Shown here one piece after another: positions 1 through 11,762 of a stretch of 64,000 nt of DNA; position 1 is the stretch's first letter; every line of letters begins with the position of its first letter. Both the position numbers and the translations under genes were made by a program. The notes under the pieces are model-generated. The model saw nothing but the letters and a program-made list of their open reading frames with translations. It did no database searches and was not told the DNA's origin. The DNA is from Imbricaverruca yamaguchii. Taxonomy: Eukaryota; Arthropoda; Thecostraca; Neoverrucidae. Where the stretch lies: NCBI GenBank assembly GCA_034440575.1, contig JAOTOL010001660.1, positions 4,826,501 through 4,890,500 of the forward strand, in the 5' to 3' direction.

Positions 1-930
1 AGGTAACGGTGCCCCTGCGGGAAGGCCCGAGTGCACCCCACATCTCATTTTTGTTTTAGCTAGAGGCGCCCTCCCCCATAGACAAAGTTCCCATAATGAA
101 AATGCATGATCCTGATGCTGCCTGCAGGAGTGTCTTTTCCTTTGGAGGGGAGCCTCTGGCAGACAAATTCGAGGAGTCAATTCGAACACAATGAAGAAGC
201 TCCTATTTCTCTCGGGGGATGGGGCGCTCCTGACTAAAAGCAAAATGTAGTTCACTCGAGCCTTCCCGGAGGGACGCCTTTTCCCGGGCCGGAGAAGCGG
301 CCATCTTTCACGGGAGGGAGGCGTATTCCCCCAGTTCCCTCCCACTGGCATGTGATATGTTCGTGCCCCGGTACGATTCGTCTGTTTCCCGGTGTGACTT
401 TATCCCGGTGCGCTGACGCGATTTTTTTTGGAGGACTTTGGGCCCATTTATGAAACCGCAGAGTGACATTTCGGTTGATAAGTTTTTTTTTGTGTGGGGG
501 GGGAGGGGGCAGCTGCAACTTCTGGGGACCCGGCGTGATATTTCTGACCCCCAGTGTGATATTGAGGGGCTGCGATGTAACTTTTTTTAGTCCAATATAA
601 TCTCTTGTATCCTGACGTCACTTGCTTGGATCCCTCGCGCGAGTTTTAGCGACCTCGACAGTTGTGTGGGGTTCAATACATTTTGGAGGCCTTTGGCGCC
701 GTTGTTGGGGCCCCAAAGTGATTATCCATGTCCGGATTGCTCTTCGTCTCCCCGTCTTCATTTGTGTCTCAATGAGACTGTTGGGGAACAGAACACCTGT
801 CGTATCCCTAGCGTGATTGTCGTGGTTCGGGCGTGACTGTCTGGTACCCCCAAGCCCCGTGATTCTCAGGGGCCCCGGCAGGAACTTTCTGGACCCATAC
901 CGTGATTTTTAAGTACCCGGCACGACTCCT
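1..930. other. non-coding, no recognised gene
   Basis: No ORF here resembles a known protein, and no repeat with clear borders is visible. The strand has homopolymer runs (T8, G8 near 480-510) and phrases such as 'ggggcctc' and 'cgtgatt' that foreshadow the degenerate array starting near 930. Treated as decayed intergenic repeat DNA. Confidence 0.5.
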
Positions 931-2045
931 GCATTTCTTGGGGGCTTCCTCTCGCAAGTTATAGGCCTCCTCTCGCGTCTCATGGGTCTCGTCTCATTTC
1001 CTGGAGCCTTTTTACCGGTGTCGGATGTCTCCTCGTGTGTCCTACCCTCCTCCGTGTTCAATGGCCCTCCTCTCCCGTCTTGGAGGGGCTCCTCCTACAT
1101 CCTGTGACCCCTTTGGCATGATGTGGGGAAATGCTAAAGGGCAGCTCGCATGTTCCAGGGGTATTCTCTGCCAAATTAGGGGCCTCCTGCCACGCCTCGT
1201 GGGCCTCATTTAACCTTTGTCCCTCGGGGATCCTTACCCGTCTTGATGGAATCTTCAATTTTGGAAACGTCATCTCCTTCCATACCTGCTACAAACTCCA
1301 ATGTTAAGGACCTCCTCTCATTTCCTGAGAACGAGGCCGGTAGGGGTCATTTTCTCTTCTAAAGGCCTTCTTTTTCAAATTATGGGCCTCGTCTCACGTC
1401 TTGGGGGTCTCCTACTCTGTGTTTTATTCGATATTTGCCCATTTTAAGTGTGGCTTCTTACCTCTTGGTGGACTCATCTTCTCTCACAGGTGCTTCATCT
1501 TCCAAATTGCAAGCAACCTTTCTTATTTCAGTTGCCTTGTCATTTCCTGCAGACCTTCTTATCCGTCTTGAACCTTCTTTCTTGTCTGGGAGACATCCCT
1601 CTTATCTAATAGTGTATTTCTCCTATTTTGGTCGTGTCCTCGTTCATCATGGGGTCTCATTTCCAATCCCGTGTCGTCCTCTTACGAATTAAATGCCTCC
1701 TGCCACGTTTCTGGCTCATCCTTTTCTAGCTTGGTAGAACCTTCCCCATTTTGGGGCCTGCCTTTGCGTCTCCGAAACCCCATCTCATATCCGCTGGCTT
1801 TCTCTTCCGTCTTAGTGCCTACTCTCATTTTCTGTGACCTCCCTTCCTGTATTGGGGCCTCCTTTGCAATCCTGGAGGCTTTCTTTGTAATTCTGGGGCC
1901 TCATTTATAATCATGGGGCCTCCTTTGCAATCCTGAGGGCCTTCTTTGCAATCATGGGGCCCTCCGTGCCAGCTGTTGATTCTCTCTTGATTTCGATGGC
2001 CTCCTGTCGTCTCCTAGGTAACTCATTTTTTTCAAATTAGGGGCC
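930..2045. repeat. degenerate ~20-bp pyrimidine-rich tandem array
   Basis: Phrases of the type GGCCTCCTCTCCCGTCTTGG recur about every 20-22 bp for more than 1 kb, with heavy divergence between units. The plus strand is CT-rich, which makes long stop-free frames that carry no conserved protein. The same kind of array resumes at 2640 after an unrelated block, and similar arrays lie at 9240 and 56100. Read as an old, decaying minisatellite. Confidence 0.6.
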
Positions 2046-2109
2046 TCTGTAGCGCCTAGCGTGGGTTGCGTGCGTGGATGTGTGGATAGGCATGAAATAT
2101 CTGGGAATG

Positions 2110-2638
2110 CCACCAGGGACGCGTTGTTACCAAGTAACACCCGGGATGTGGACGGCTTAGCCGTACCATACCCTCAGTGCGGTCTTGACCCCTCCCTTAC
2201 GATAGAAGGAGAAAGAAGTAGGATTCCGCGGCGGCAGTGATACGTGTCACCGCCGCTGCCCCGGCTTTCCCCGTAAACCACTCGCCAGAATGGGACACGA
2301 GAACACTTTATTGCCACGGTGAAGCGACAATACACGTATGTTAAGCTGTAGCAGTATGTCTTAGTTAAGACGTTGAAATAGGCAGGTGGAGAAAGTAAAT
2401 GTAAGTGAGTGAAGCGAGCATGTCAGTCAAGTGAGATAAGTCCACGGCGATACTGGCAGATGGCTATTGCACATAGAGTATTAGAGATGAGCAGAGACAT
2501 GTGGTGCAACAGACCTGGATAGGCACAACCACTACACTGACACCTGTTTCCAAAAGGCCGAACGACTAGTTCTCAGCCGCTAGATGGCAGACGCGCGCTC
2601 AGCAATGGCTGAGATTTCAGCCGGCCGCTAGATGGCTA
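2110..2638. other. block interrupting the pyrimidine-rich array (possible insertion)
   Basis: Ordinary-complexity DNA separates two parts of one degenerate array. It includes the inverted pair TGTTACC/GTAACA near 2123-2140, and GCCGCTAGATGGC occurs twice near its right edge (2576 and 2623). An inserted element, perhaps a solo LTR beginning TGTTAC, is possible, but I could not fix both borders or a target duplication. Confidence 0.3.
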
Positions 2639-2639
2639 T

Positions 2640-3240
2640 CATACGCGCTCCGCTACACATCCTTTCACGTCTTGGAGGCCTCCTCTCCTGTGTTTGGAGC
2701 CTTATTATCCTCTTAGCAGGGTGCCTTTGCGTCCAGTCCCAAATCTTCTCTCTTACGGCCTCTTCCAAAATATGGGCCCCATCTGGCTGGTCTCAGTGGC
2801 CTTCTCTTATTCATGCGGAGACCTTCTTACCCATCTTGGGTCTCCCTCTTGCGTCCGTAGACATGTCTCCTATCATTCCTTATTTTATATTGAAGGGACC
2901 TCCTCTTCCATCTTGGGACATCATTTTCCAAATTATGAATATCATGCCGCCATCGGAAGCCTTCTTGTCTAACCTGGGTGTCTTCTTGCCCGTCTCGGTG
3001 GTATCCTTTTCGTCCTGGGCCCCTCCAAATATCTGCCCTATGTTTCTTATAGGAAACAGATTAGCTTTCACGGGGCCTCATTTCCAGTTTTGGAGCCTCC
3101 TTGACAGTATGATCCTGGGTACTAAGGCATGATCTTCTGTCTCGTCGGCCTCCTTGCTCACATTTTTTCCTGTGCATTTCCAGACTGTTCCTCGAATTTC
3201 AGGAGGCGCCCCAGTCTCACAGCAGGAGGGGCGACTGCCC
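2640..3240. repeat. continuation of degenerate ~20-bp pyrimidine-rich array
   Basis: Same phrasing as 930-2045 (ggaggcctcctctcctgtgttt, ggcctcttccaaaata and similar, about every 20-22 bp). The 166-residue open frame here is a by-product of stop-poor CT-rich DNA and matches no family I recognise. Confidence 0.5.
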
Positions 3241-4680
3241 CTCTGTCCACTCCCCCCCCCCCTGGTGGGGACGCCCCTGTTCACAGACGTTTTCCAGGCA
3301 GCATTCACCTTAATAATTTAAACTGACTTTTCAGACAGAGTGAGCGAGCATTCCAAGCGAAAGCAGTGACGCAAATGCTAATCACTTGGTCTTGCTTGCT
3401 CGAATTTTGAGCGTATATTGAACTCGGCCTCTTTTCAGATGACATTGGTGTGAGATGAGCTGGCGTGAAGACGGTGGGTTAGGTAGATTTAACTGGCAAC
3501 TGCATTTGATGAGGGTTAAATATTGTCACTTTTCACCATCAACACATGAATATGACCTCAAATCGATTAGAAGTTGCATTTAATAACTACACGTTTCATA
3601 TTGAACGCATCAACGCAGTCCGCTCCACTGGCTCGGTCTGTGAATGTTGGCATGACCCGAGCCGTGATTCCCGACCTGGCTGTGCCTCGGCGCGTCTGAT
3701 CACAATTAATGTATTAATAGTGTATTAATAGTTTGCCAACACGCTTCAACGTAGATGGGCTCGGAGATTGTTCAGGCATAAGCAGCGGAGGAATCGTGAT
3801 TGGGGAACTCATACACACTGATAGAAGAAAACGTTTTGAACTAATTGAGATTGCAGTCGCTGTCCTTTTGCCCGGCCTTCAATTGAGTCGGACAATTGCA
3901 TACCCCTGTTGTGACAACCTGATCTTCTAGACCTCTGGTTATGTTTTTATCTTTACCTTGAACATCACATAAATTGCAAATTGACCTTATCGACAGATTA
4001 AGTGGACTAAATCTAGCATGCAAACATAATTGCGGACAGGGTCGATTAATACGAACGCCGGAGGGCCTCTTCCATAGCATACACAGGAGGGTGGGGGGAT
4101 TCTGCACCTGCCCCTAAGATTTCGGAAATTACTAAAGCTACATGCACACAAATTTGTGGGTAGATTACTGATGTAATGAACCACACCTTGCATGACCCTT
4201 GGCCTTTAAAATCCAGTGAGGTCACGATAGGCTGCCTCACCACACTGCCGCTCCACCACACCAACGAAGCTTCTGTGGCCTTGAACGCTCGCCAGCCGAC
4301 GCCAGGTCGGTCGACTTGGCACCCCAACAATTATTAAGTTTACTTATTTCGATTTTTTGTTGCGTATAAATACAAATTATGGGACAAATACAAATTATGT
4401 TTTGGAAAAACTTCAGCTTTTAATAGCCCACCTTGGTCGGGTTCGTCGAAGACAATATTTGCCTCATACAATATTTTTAGATGTGGAGAAGATCCCACTT
4501 TATAGTGCGAAACTTCAACCGACAAAAAAGGCCTTCCTTAGGAAGGAATGCCCCCGTGAGATTTGTCCCCACGCCACCCCCTCCCACACACACCCTGGAT
4601 CCACCAGGTCAGAAGAGTCTCAGTCAATTAACACACCCATCTTCCGCCGAAGCCGAGAGAAACGGGATGCTTCCCTAAAA
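3241..4680. other. non-coding, nothing recognised
   Basis: Mixed-composition DNA without a convincing ORF, tRNA-like sequence or tandem repeat. Short open frames show no domain signature. Confidence 0.4.
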
Positions 4681-4984
4681 TGAGCGGCCACTCATGGCAG
4701 CGCAGCACGCACGAAACCACGCATATTCTTACACACTCGACCACAAGGAGGTGCTGGCATCACCGTCAGGTCACCACCCGCTGGAGCGCCGACGGCCACC
4801 GCCCGACGAGCACCACCAGCTGCCGATGGTTCTTCAGCCGTCGCCGAGCCGACAGCTCAGCAGGCCAGCTGCCGCCGCCGCCGAGCCAATCCACGAATGT
4901 GTGGACACTGCGAGCTGTGGACACTGTGACCTGTGGACATTCTGATGTCACCAATCCACCGGCCAGCAGGATCGAAACGGCGGA

Positions 4985-5232
4985 CGACGCCAGCAGCCGC
5001 CGCCGAGACCACGGTGGAGGAGAAGGTGACGTCAGCCCGGCAGGCCAGCTGTGGGAGCCGACCGGACGCCAGCCAGCCGAGCTGGTCGCTAGGCGGCGAT
5101 TCGACCAGCCAGCAGCCGCCGCCGAGACCACGGTGGAGGAGAAGGTGGTCATCAGCCCGGCATGCCAGGTGCGGGAGCCGACCAGCCAACGCCATGGACG
5201 CCAGCCAGCCGAGCTGGTCGCTAGGCGGCGAT
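4985..5232. repeat. ~120-132 bp tandem duplication downstream of the Ly6 gene
   Basis: The sequence AGCAGCCGCCGCCGAGACCA occurs near 4992 and 5111, and GAGCTGGTCGCTAGGCGGCG ends near 5098 and 5230. The two units differ by a 12-13 bp insertion in the second, so the offset grows from 119 to 132 bp. It abuts the stop codon of the minus-strand Ly6 gene, so it would fall in its 3' untranslated region. The long antisense frames over it are GC-rich shadows. Confidence 0.75.
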
Positions 5233-5649
5233 CCAGCCAGCCAGCAGCGGGACGACGAGCAGAGGCAACAGGCCAGGCGCCGGCACGCCCGCCGAGTTGC
5301 AGAGGTCCGTCTCGCAGTAGCAGATGGCCAAGCTCGCCGTCTCCTGGCAGCCGGCGCCAGACACACTGGACACGCAGCTGCGAATGGTCGTGTTGCCCAC
5401 GTCGAACTTGGCGCAGGCCGCCTTGATGCCGGCGAAGGTCAAGGCCGACTGGCACTCGGTCTGGAAGCGCTCCGAGCTCCCGTCGAACTGCGAGCACGGC
5501 AGGCCGTCGCCGCCCCACGACGTCGCGTCCAGCCCCGGCAGGTGGCTGCTCGTCAGCAGACTGTCGGCGCACTGGTAGCACCGCAGCGCGCCGACTGGCG
5601 GCGCGACGGCCAACACGGCGCAGACCAGCGCAGCTGCGACGCACGCCAT
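5221..5649 (-). CDS. Ly6/uPAR (three-finger) GPI-anchored protein
   Basis: A 142-residue protein with the full plan of a secreted, membrane-tethered Ly6 protein. The ATG at 5649 is chosen because it opens a signal peptide (MACVAAALVCAVLAV...), predicted to be cleaved just before LRCYQC. The mature domain has ten cysteines and starts with the hallmark CYQC. It ends with CYCETDLCN, the arthropod form of the closing CCxxDxCN motif. A hydrophobic tail (LLPLLVVPLLAGWIAA) after NSAG fits a GPI-attachment signal. Arthropod relatives such as quiver/sleepless and boudin modulate ion channels, receptors or septate junctions at the cell surface; which role applies here cannot be told. The whole domain is in one uninterrupted frame, whereas Ly6 genes usually carry introns, so an intronless gene or expressed retrocopy is possible. 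Codon use is GC-rich. No AATAAA signal was found close downstream. Confidence 0.85.
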   Translation of the reverse strand: MACVAAALVCAVLAVAPPVGALRCYQCADSLLTSSHLPGLDATSWGGDGLPCSQFDGSSERFQTECQSALTFAGIKAACAKFDVGNTTIRSCVSSVSGAGCQETASLAICYCETDLCNSAGVPAPGLLPLLVVPLLAGWIAA

Positions 5650-5829
5650 GACTGCCGCTGCGCCTGAATGTCGCCTCTGAGACGGTGGCGTGCAGCCAAC
5701 ACCCCTGGCACGTGATGTCACATGGCAACCGCCCTGCGCGGTTGCGGCTCCAAGGTCGGCTGGGCGGCCCGCGCCAGCACTCCCCCCCCCCACCCCCCGA
5801 CCCCGCCACTTGAATAAACATTGCACAGT

Positions 5830-7390
5830 TTTGGAGGGCGTGTGGCTGTGGGTAGGTTTAGGTCTGGATACGGAAGTTTACTTCCAGAAATGCTTGGTTT
5901 GTGGAAAATGAAGACAGTCGGGCCTAGGTCCAGGATGACCTAGGTCCAGGAGGAAGGATAGCTTGTGCCAAAAATTCATTGTAAACAAAATTATAAGCAC
6001 CAGACCACAAAAATCGGCGCTGATGCGCTTCCCGAATATTGGAAAAACAAAAGTGTTCTTGGCAACACTAGCGACTTGTCTGATGTATATTGTTAGGCTT
6101 TATAGTTTCAAAGTCATGTTAGGTCGCCGAGATCAAGTCGGGTCAAGTTCAGGGCAGATTAATGGAACCAAACTTGGTCAACTGGAATGTTGCCATAAAT
6201 GCATATGACTGTTATGCCATTGATGTCATCTTGCATGTTACTTCCTACACATCCTGAAAACTACTGTTTGTCATTGTTGTCGGGGTAGTCGGGCGGGGGC
6301 GGGGGGGGGCCGGTTTCGGTAACTGGAGCAGGTAATGAACTGATAAAGTGCTGTTACATTGGTAACCTTCAAATTCCGGGTCTAACATCTGCATTGCATC
6401 ATTAGTAATGCCCAAAACATCATTGATGCCAATGTTGGAGCATTTAAACACAATCACAGCGATCCATAACAATTACAAGCCAAGCCACGCAAAATCTGAT
6501 TTTTAAAAACTATTTTGACCTCATTTGACCTCGAAGATATCGACCTATGTTCATGCAATTTGCACAAAATAAAATTCATTACCGCATCCATCCACCCTGC
6601 GAATTTCGTTGCTCCAGTTTTGATAGGAGGGTATATCTTAGGGAGGGGGTGGAATCCGCCCCCTGCAGTGTGAGTAATTTTCAGAGGCCCTCCAGGGCGC
6701 GAGTTAAGTCTGAACACGTGTATGGCTTTATGGGGTGCCGTGCGCTGTCACAGGCCAGTTATCTTATGCTGAATTGTTGGTCCACAAAATTAGTGCTTAC
6801 ATTCCGTTTCAGCCGGGTGCCACATGATGTATTTCTAGCATTTCGTTTCAAGTGACGGATATGCTAAGGTGCACAATGTGTACTGCAATTATTGGGGTGA
6901 CTGATAATCTATGTGTTGGTGTTAGGCCCAAAAGGCAAACACCATACAATGTATTTTTATGTATTACGTTTTTATCTGGCCCGGTCTGTCAGTCTTGGTT
7001 TGTCACACACCGGATCAAAGAATTTTCAACCAGCGATCATCCGTCTTTCCTGTTTCTCATCCTTTCTAGCATCAATCATGATACTTCATTTGTCCTGGAG
7101 CAGCAAGTAAACTACGTTCTTGCTTATTCCTTCTCCTCACGAACATCGGTGAACATTTACAAGGGGACATCTTAGTAACGCAAAGTTAGTACTGATTCAT
7201 GGAAACAAAGGCACACCACACATCTATTAGTGAGGATGTAATGGACAAGCACTTCCCACGCATATGCACATAGCGGAAGTTGAGGAAATTTAGAAACAAT
7301 TTTTTATCTGATTGCCCGCTGCCTCAACTTCTAAATATACTTATTCAAGTGGCTCCCTACTGGATGTTTTTATAGCGAATTGTTGTCTTC
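5830..7390. other. non-coding, nothing recognised
   Basis: No protein-like ORF, tandem array or tRNA-like sequence seen. There is a G-run near 6294-6310 only. Confidence 0.4.
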
Positions 7391-7400
7391 TTGTTACACG

Positions 7401-7562
7401 GTGGTAGTTGTTGGTTTTACAACACATCAACCGTTGAGTCATGTAGCATCGCCAATCTCTCACGCCCATTGGTCGCGGGCGAAGAGTAGCGACAGGTGAG
7501 ACTCGAACCCACAATCTTTTGATCGTGCGACGGGTAACTTTCCCCTAGACTACTCGTTCCCT
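7401..7562 (-). mobile_element. tRNA-derived SINE, family B, head 2 (full length)
   Basis: Read on the minus strand, it starts with a tRNA-like head (AGTCTAGGGG..., then GTGGGTTCGAGTCTCACC as B box). The shared core follows (CCCGCGACCAAT, GCGTGAGAGATTGGCGA), and then the tail ending TGTAAAACCAACAAC. A perfect 10-bp target duplication TTGTTACACG lies at 7391-7400 and 7563-7572. At 162 bp it matches the copy at 30217, which has the same head. Such elements are transcribed by RNA polymerase III and moved by a LINE reverse transcriptase. Confidence 0.9.
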
Positions 7563-7764
7563 TTGTTACACGCTGTGGTTAGCGATTTTGTCATTTTAGC
7601 CTGCACAAATTGTTCGCGTCTTTATTGATGTTCCGCGCTGCCGTCCTGTGTGTCGCACCATACAATCTCGTAGCTTGCGCCGGATTGACCAAGCCGCTTT
7701 GTATCGTGACCTGATGTGTGTGGATTAGTGGAGTGTTTTACTTACAGACAGTCACGTTGAAGTG

Positions 7765-8875
7765 GAACGCTTTCTTGTGTCGCTTTTTACCGATTTTTGA
7801 CCGACACGTTCCAGTTAAGTACATGCGCATTCGAAACACTAGCGACCCAGCGTTGTCTGACAGAACCAGAGATATCATGGTCCGCCGCGGGGAGGCGTTA
7901 CGTTACTCAGGTCACAACTCTGCTGTTTACAGAGCTCAACAAACAGGTAAGCTTTGCCATTCGACGCGACACCCTTGACGATGTGCAGAGGCGTATCCAG
8001 GAGAGCGGACAAGGGGGCACATGGCGATGCATTAAATCCACCGTGGGCGATGTAGTGCGTCCACTGTGGGCGATGTAGTGTAGTCCACCGTGGGCGATGT
8101 AGCGTAGTCCACCGTGGGCGATGTAGCGTAGTCCACCGTGGGCGATGTAGCGTAGTCCACCGTGGGCGATGTAGCGTAGTCCACCGTGGGCGATGTAGTG
8201 TAGTCCACCGTGGGCAATGTAGTGTAGTCCACTGTGGGCGATGTAGCGTAGTCCACCGTGGGCGATGTAGTGTAGTCCACCGTGGGCAATGTAGTGTAGT
8301 CCACTGTGGGCGATGTAGTGTAGTCCACCGTTGGCGCTGTAGTAAAGGCTTCTAACGCCACGCCTGACCAACTAAACGAGTATTTTGTTGGTGTAGGACC
8401 ATGCATTGCTGGCGACCATGCATTCCCCGTCAGGATGCCTCCCCGAGCCTGGCCTGTCGTTTGCAGCGAGTGGGTGCCTGTGCTTTCTGGCTTGTGCCAC
8501 TGTCTCTCTTCAAGCTGCGCGCCATCGTGTTCGGCATGAACAGTTTATCCGAATGCGGGCGGACGGCATCAGCGTGGGTATGATCCGGCTGAGTTTTGCG
8601 ATCAGTAGCAGTGTGGTTCTGCGTTTGGTCAACTGCAGCCTCACCACTGCCGACATCCCCATCTCCTGAAAGCACTCAATAGTTTATCCCATCTTTAAAT
8701 CCGGTGACCCTACCAGCCCATCAAACTACCGGCCCATCTCCATTGTCCCAACAATTGCCAAAATTGTGGAGCGTACAGTCCATCAGCAGCTCTCCGCCCA
8801 CCTAACCAATAGCCACCTTCTCAAAACTAACAATATTTACTTTATGAAGCTATGCAACTGAATACACCTTCTAGG
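7765..8875 (+). mobile_element. degenerate non-LTR retrotransposon (CR1/Jockey-like LINE) ORF2 fragment
   Basis: Fragments of a LINE ORF2 appear in order across frame changes. The endonuclease-RT linker (DRHVPVKYMRIRNTSDPAL... LNKQVSFAIRRDTLDDVQRR, GTWRCIKSTVG) covers about 7795-8055. Linker resumes with VVKASNATPDQLNEYFVGVG (8340-8398). The start of the RT domain follows (QLRAIVFGMN-like, then SVGMIRLSF, NCSLTTADIP, and after a stop VYPIFKSGDP...SNYRPISIVPTIAKIVERTV at 8677-8790). The palm with the catalytic FADD is missing. A 24-bp minisatellite at 8037-8344 sits inside the linker. Frameshifts and stops make it dead. Confidence 0.85.
8037..8344 (+). repeat. 24-bp minisatellite expanded from LINE coding sequence
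   Basis: About 13 units of a 24-bp sequence, TCCACCGTGGGCGATGTAG plus five bases. The first unit is in frame with the upstream LINE linker (K-S-T-V-G-D-V-V) and the last reads straight on into S-T-V-G-A-V-V-K-A. Inner units carry TAG, so the array ends the frame. Confidence 0.9.
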
Positions 8876-8988
8876 TGTCGCGCATTTTCCCATCAAAATA
8901 TATTGATGGACGAGCACGTATTAGTTCAGATAATTTGAAATATAGCCTCAATTTACTAATTGCATGCTGACTCACGGTATCCGCACGA

Positions 8989-8991
<3 letters not shown>

Positions 8992-9073
<82 letters not shown>
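8992..9073 (+). repeat. (TC)41 microsatellite
   Basis: Uninterrupted TC dinucleotides for 82 bp; the minus strand reads (GA)n. The stop-free frames across it are artefacts. Confidence 0.98.
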
Positions 9074-9077
<4 letters not shown>

Positions 9078-9239
9078 TCCCGGCTCTTGTCACCCCCCAG
9101 GATGGACGTGTTCAGGCCTTCAGGGCCATTTCCACACAAATTGTTCGATGCGCTTTAATTTTTCCTCTACAATATATTTCCCTCTACGATTTATGGGGCT
9201 CTCAAGTTGGTCACTCGGAGGTCCCTATGGTGCTCACCA

Positions 9240-10110
9240 GGAGATGGTTGCTCCTCCACCCCTTGGATTTGTCACTGGTTTTTAACAGCCCGGACCCTTC
9301 CTTGAGCTTAGAAGCCCTTCACACACACCGGGAGCCCTCCGCTTTGGCACGGGCAATCTACGAAGCCAGGGTACATCCTCATCAGCGCGAGGCCCGCCAT
9401 CAGCTCTGAACCCCCCTCTCCATCAGCCTAGCCAAAGTCTATCCAGTGGCATTGCATGTCCGGCCCAGAGCCCCTCCGTCCGCCTCAGGGCCTTCTTTCA
9501 CTGCTCAGGACACACCCGTACGGCTGGAGGCCACTCTTTCCATGCGTTTGGCGTTCGCTTGGGCTTTTTCGATCACGTTAGGAGCCCCTGTACGGCTTCG
9601 GTTCCCTCCATCGGCCCAGGGGCCCTTCATATCGGCGGATCTGGGCCCTCTCCGACGGTCCAAGGTCCTCCAGTGGCTAGGGGTTCTCATGTTCGGCACA
9701 GGGACCCTCCTCAGCGATCCAGGGCCTCCTCTGTGGGGCCGAAAGCCCTCTTTCAACAGCTTGAGCCCTTCCACTAAGCCAGCGGTCCTTGCGCGGTTTG
9801 GGCCGCGTCCGTCGGCCTAACGACCATTTGGGGCTGCCTAAGGTCCTCTACGCCAACCAGACTCCCCCTCCGTCCTCTCAGGGGCCCCCTTTGACGACCA
9901 AGGTCCTTTTCCAGCCTTATAAAGCCTTATTATGAAGTGTCATATTATCAAGCCTTATTGCCTCATGGCCCAATGCCTCAAGGGCCCTTGACATAGGCCC
10001 GGACTCTCTCCGTCAGCCCGGAGCCCTTCCAATGACCAGGAAACCTTCCATTCACCTGGAAGTCCTTCACGTTGGCCCAGACCAGGGCCCTCAACACCTT
10101 TCCGAAGACA
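9240..10110. repeat. degenerate ~20-bp array, GGGCCCTCC-type
   Basis: Phrases such as GGGCCCTCTCCGACGGTCCA, GGTCCTCCAGTGGCTAGG and GGGACCCTCCTCAGCGATCC follow each other every 18-22 bp with much divergence. Composition and period recall the arrays at 930 and 56100. No coding signal. Confidence 0.55.
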
Positions 10111-10573
10111 CTCAATTGATTCACGTCAACAACGTCTATTGCCTTCATGTGCTATGCCTCCAATTATTTTCAGAAATCAAGGCCTTTCATCATATACGTG
10201 TATAAGGCGCAGTCCTTGATTGCGGAGACTCGAGTCGCACAATACGAAGGTTATTATGGCATCAAATGACCAGCGTCAAACAGAAGATCATGTTCTTTAC
10301 GTCACATTTCTCGGTATGCTTAGTTTTTGCGCATGGATATGGTAAGCCTTTCTTTATTGAACTCCGTCTACACGACTCATATTCCTAAAGCGAATGGCGC
10401 CGCCACCTGGGGGATGCTTGACGCCTCCACCACAATTATTTTCTGTGGAGATCGTCCCCTACAAGGAACAGTCGAGAAAACGAGGCGTGACGCGCATATA
10501 ATTATGCCAATGCAGGAGACTCACAAAGCCTATCCTCCTACAAATCAGATAGCTTCTCGGATTTGGACTTCAA

Positions 10574-11389
10574 CCCGTCCCGTCTCGGGGGGTCTTCAAC
10601 CACCCCCCTCAGGTTTTTCGCGGATAGTGGACGAAAGACGCAAGGCAGCGCGTCCAAATTTGGCATACCTTTTCCCACATCAATTTGGCATGCTGTTTCA
10701 AAATTTTGAAGTCAGGTCATCTAGGGTCAAAGACTTAGTCAAGGTCAAGTGAGGTCACCTCCAAAAAAGTTAAACCAGTCGTCACGCTTTAACGGATGCA
10801 GATACTTTAATTAAACTTTCAGCGTTTGATTATCTTTAGGGATGCAACAAAACGTACGAGTGGAATTTTTCATATTTTTTCCCCGTTTTTGATTACAAAT
10901 AAATTTTGCGTATTTGGCAAATTGCAGTTCAAATAGAGAATTCCGGCTAAAGTAAGCATTTTTATTCGGGTAAGTTGACTTCCAACAACGTTTCTCGGTC
11001 TGCTCTACCCATTGGAAAAGGAAAAATAAAGTAAACTTGAAAACTCAAAATTTTGAGATTAAGAAAAAATGGGAGGGAGGAAAAAAAATTATAGCCCTGG
11101 TCGATTTCGCTGTCCTTTTCTCATTCCAAATAAAACATTATCTCATATATCCCCAAAATGAACTCTCCAGAACCGAAAACATGATGTAAGTCATGAACAG
11201 TCGTGAAAATATAGCCCCACTGGTGACATCACTTTAAGGGTAAAATTGTTTTGGGGGTGGACCCGGACCCTACTCGTTGAGCGCTTTCCGATGACACCTC
11301 TTTCGTTTTCGTGCGATGCTTAGTTTGCATTTTAGAAGGGGGTTGCTAACCGCCTCCCCCCCGGGACGGATCTGACCGGAAAGAAAGGG
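10574..11389 (+). mobile_element. TTAA-flanked MITE (piggyBac-type), copy 1
   Basis: An 816-bp copy of a family also present at 22065 and 58527. It starts CCCGTCCCGTCTCGGGGG and ends CGGGACGG...AAGGG before TTAA (11390-11393). The left target site reads TCAA, one change from TTAA. It carries no ORF of its own. Inner markers shared by all copies: TTTGGCATACCTTTTCCCA, TTTGGCATGCTG, CTTTAGGGATGCAA, GTGGACCCGGACCCTACTCG. Confidence 0.85.
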
Positions 11390-11569
11390 TTAATTGGCGC
11401 TTCAAAACATACATTGTCTTACTTTTCTCGCAAAGGACGACAAAAATTGTGGCTGTTGAGCCGGCGACACGCCGATAGGCACAAATCTATCTGACACGTT
11501 GCAAATACAAGCTGGACAAAGGGGGAGGCGGTGGAGGCGACGTCGGAGGCCACCGTGCTTAGCATAGCA

Positions 11570-11762
11570 ATAGCGGCGGCTGCGGCAGCAGTAGCACAAT
11601 AGCAGCACCGCGGCGGCGCGTGCGCAGCAGCGGCGGTAGCAGCAGTAGCAACATCAGCAGCGGCGGTGGTAGGAGCAGCATCAGTAATGGCAGTGTCAGT
11701 AGCCAGAGCGGTGGCGGTGGTGGTGGCAGCTGTTGTTGCGGCTGGCTTCGCCACTACCGCCA
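11570..11762. repeat. imperfect GCA/GCG/GGT trinucleotide-rich tract
   Basis: Runs of GCGGCGGC, CAGCAGTAGCA and GGTGGCGGTGGTGGTGG, read on the minus strand as alanine/threonine-rich frames. It looks like a decayed trinucleotide microsatellite rather than a coding homopolymer. Confidence 0.7.

Noticed and set aside
4766..5821. 351-codon and 248-codon frames overlapping the Ly6 gene
   Set aside because: GC-rich, Arg/Pro-rich shadow frames; only the Ly6 frame has domain structure.
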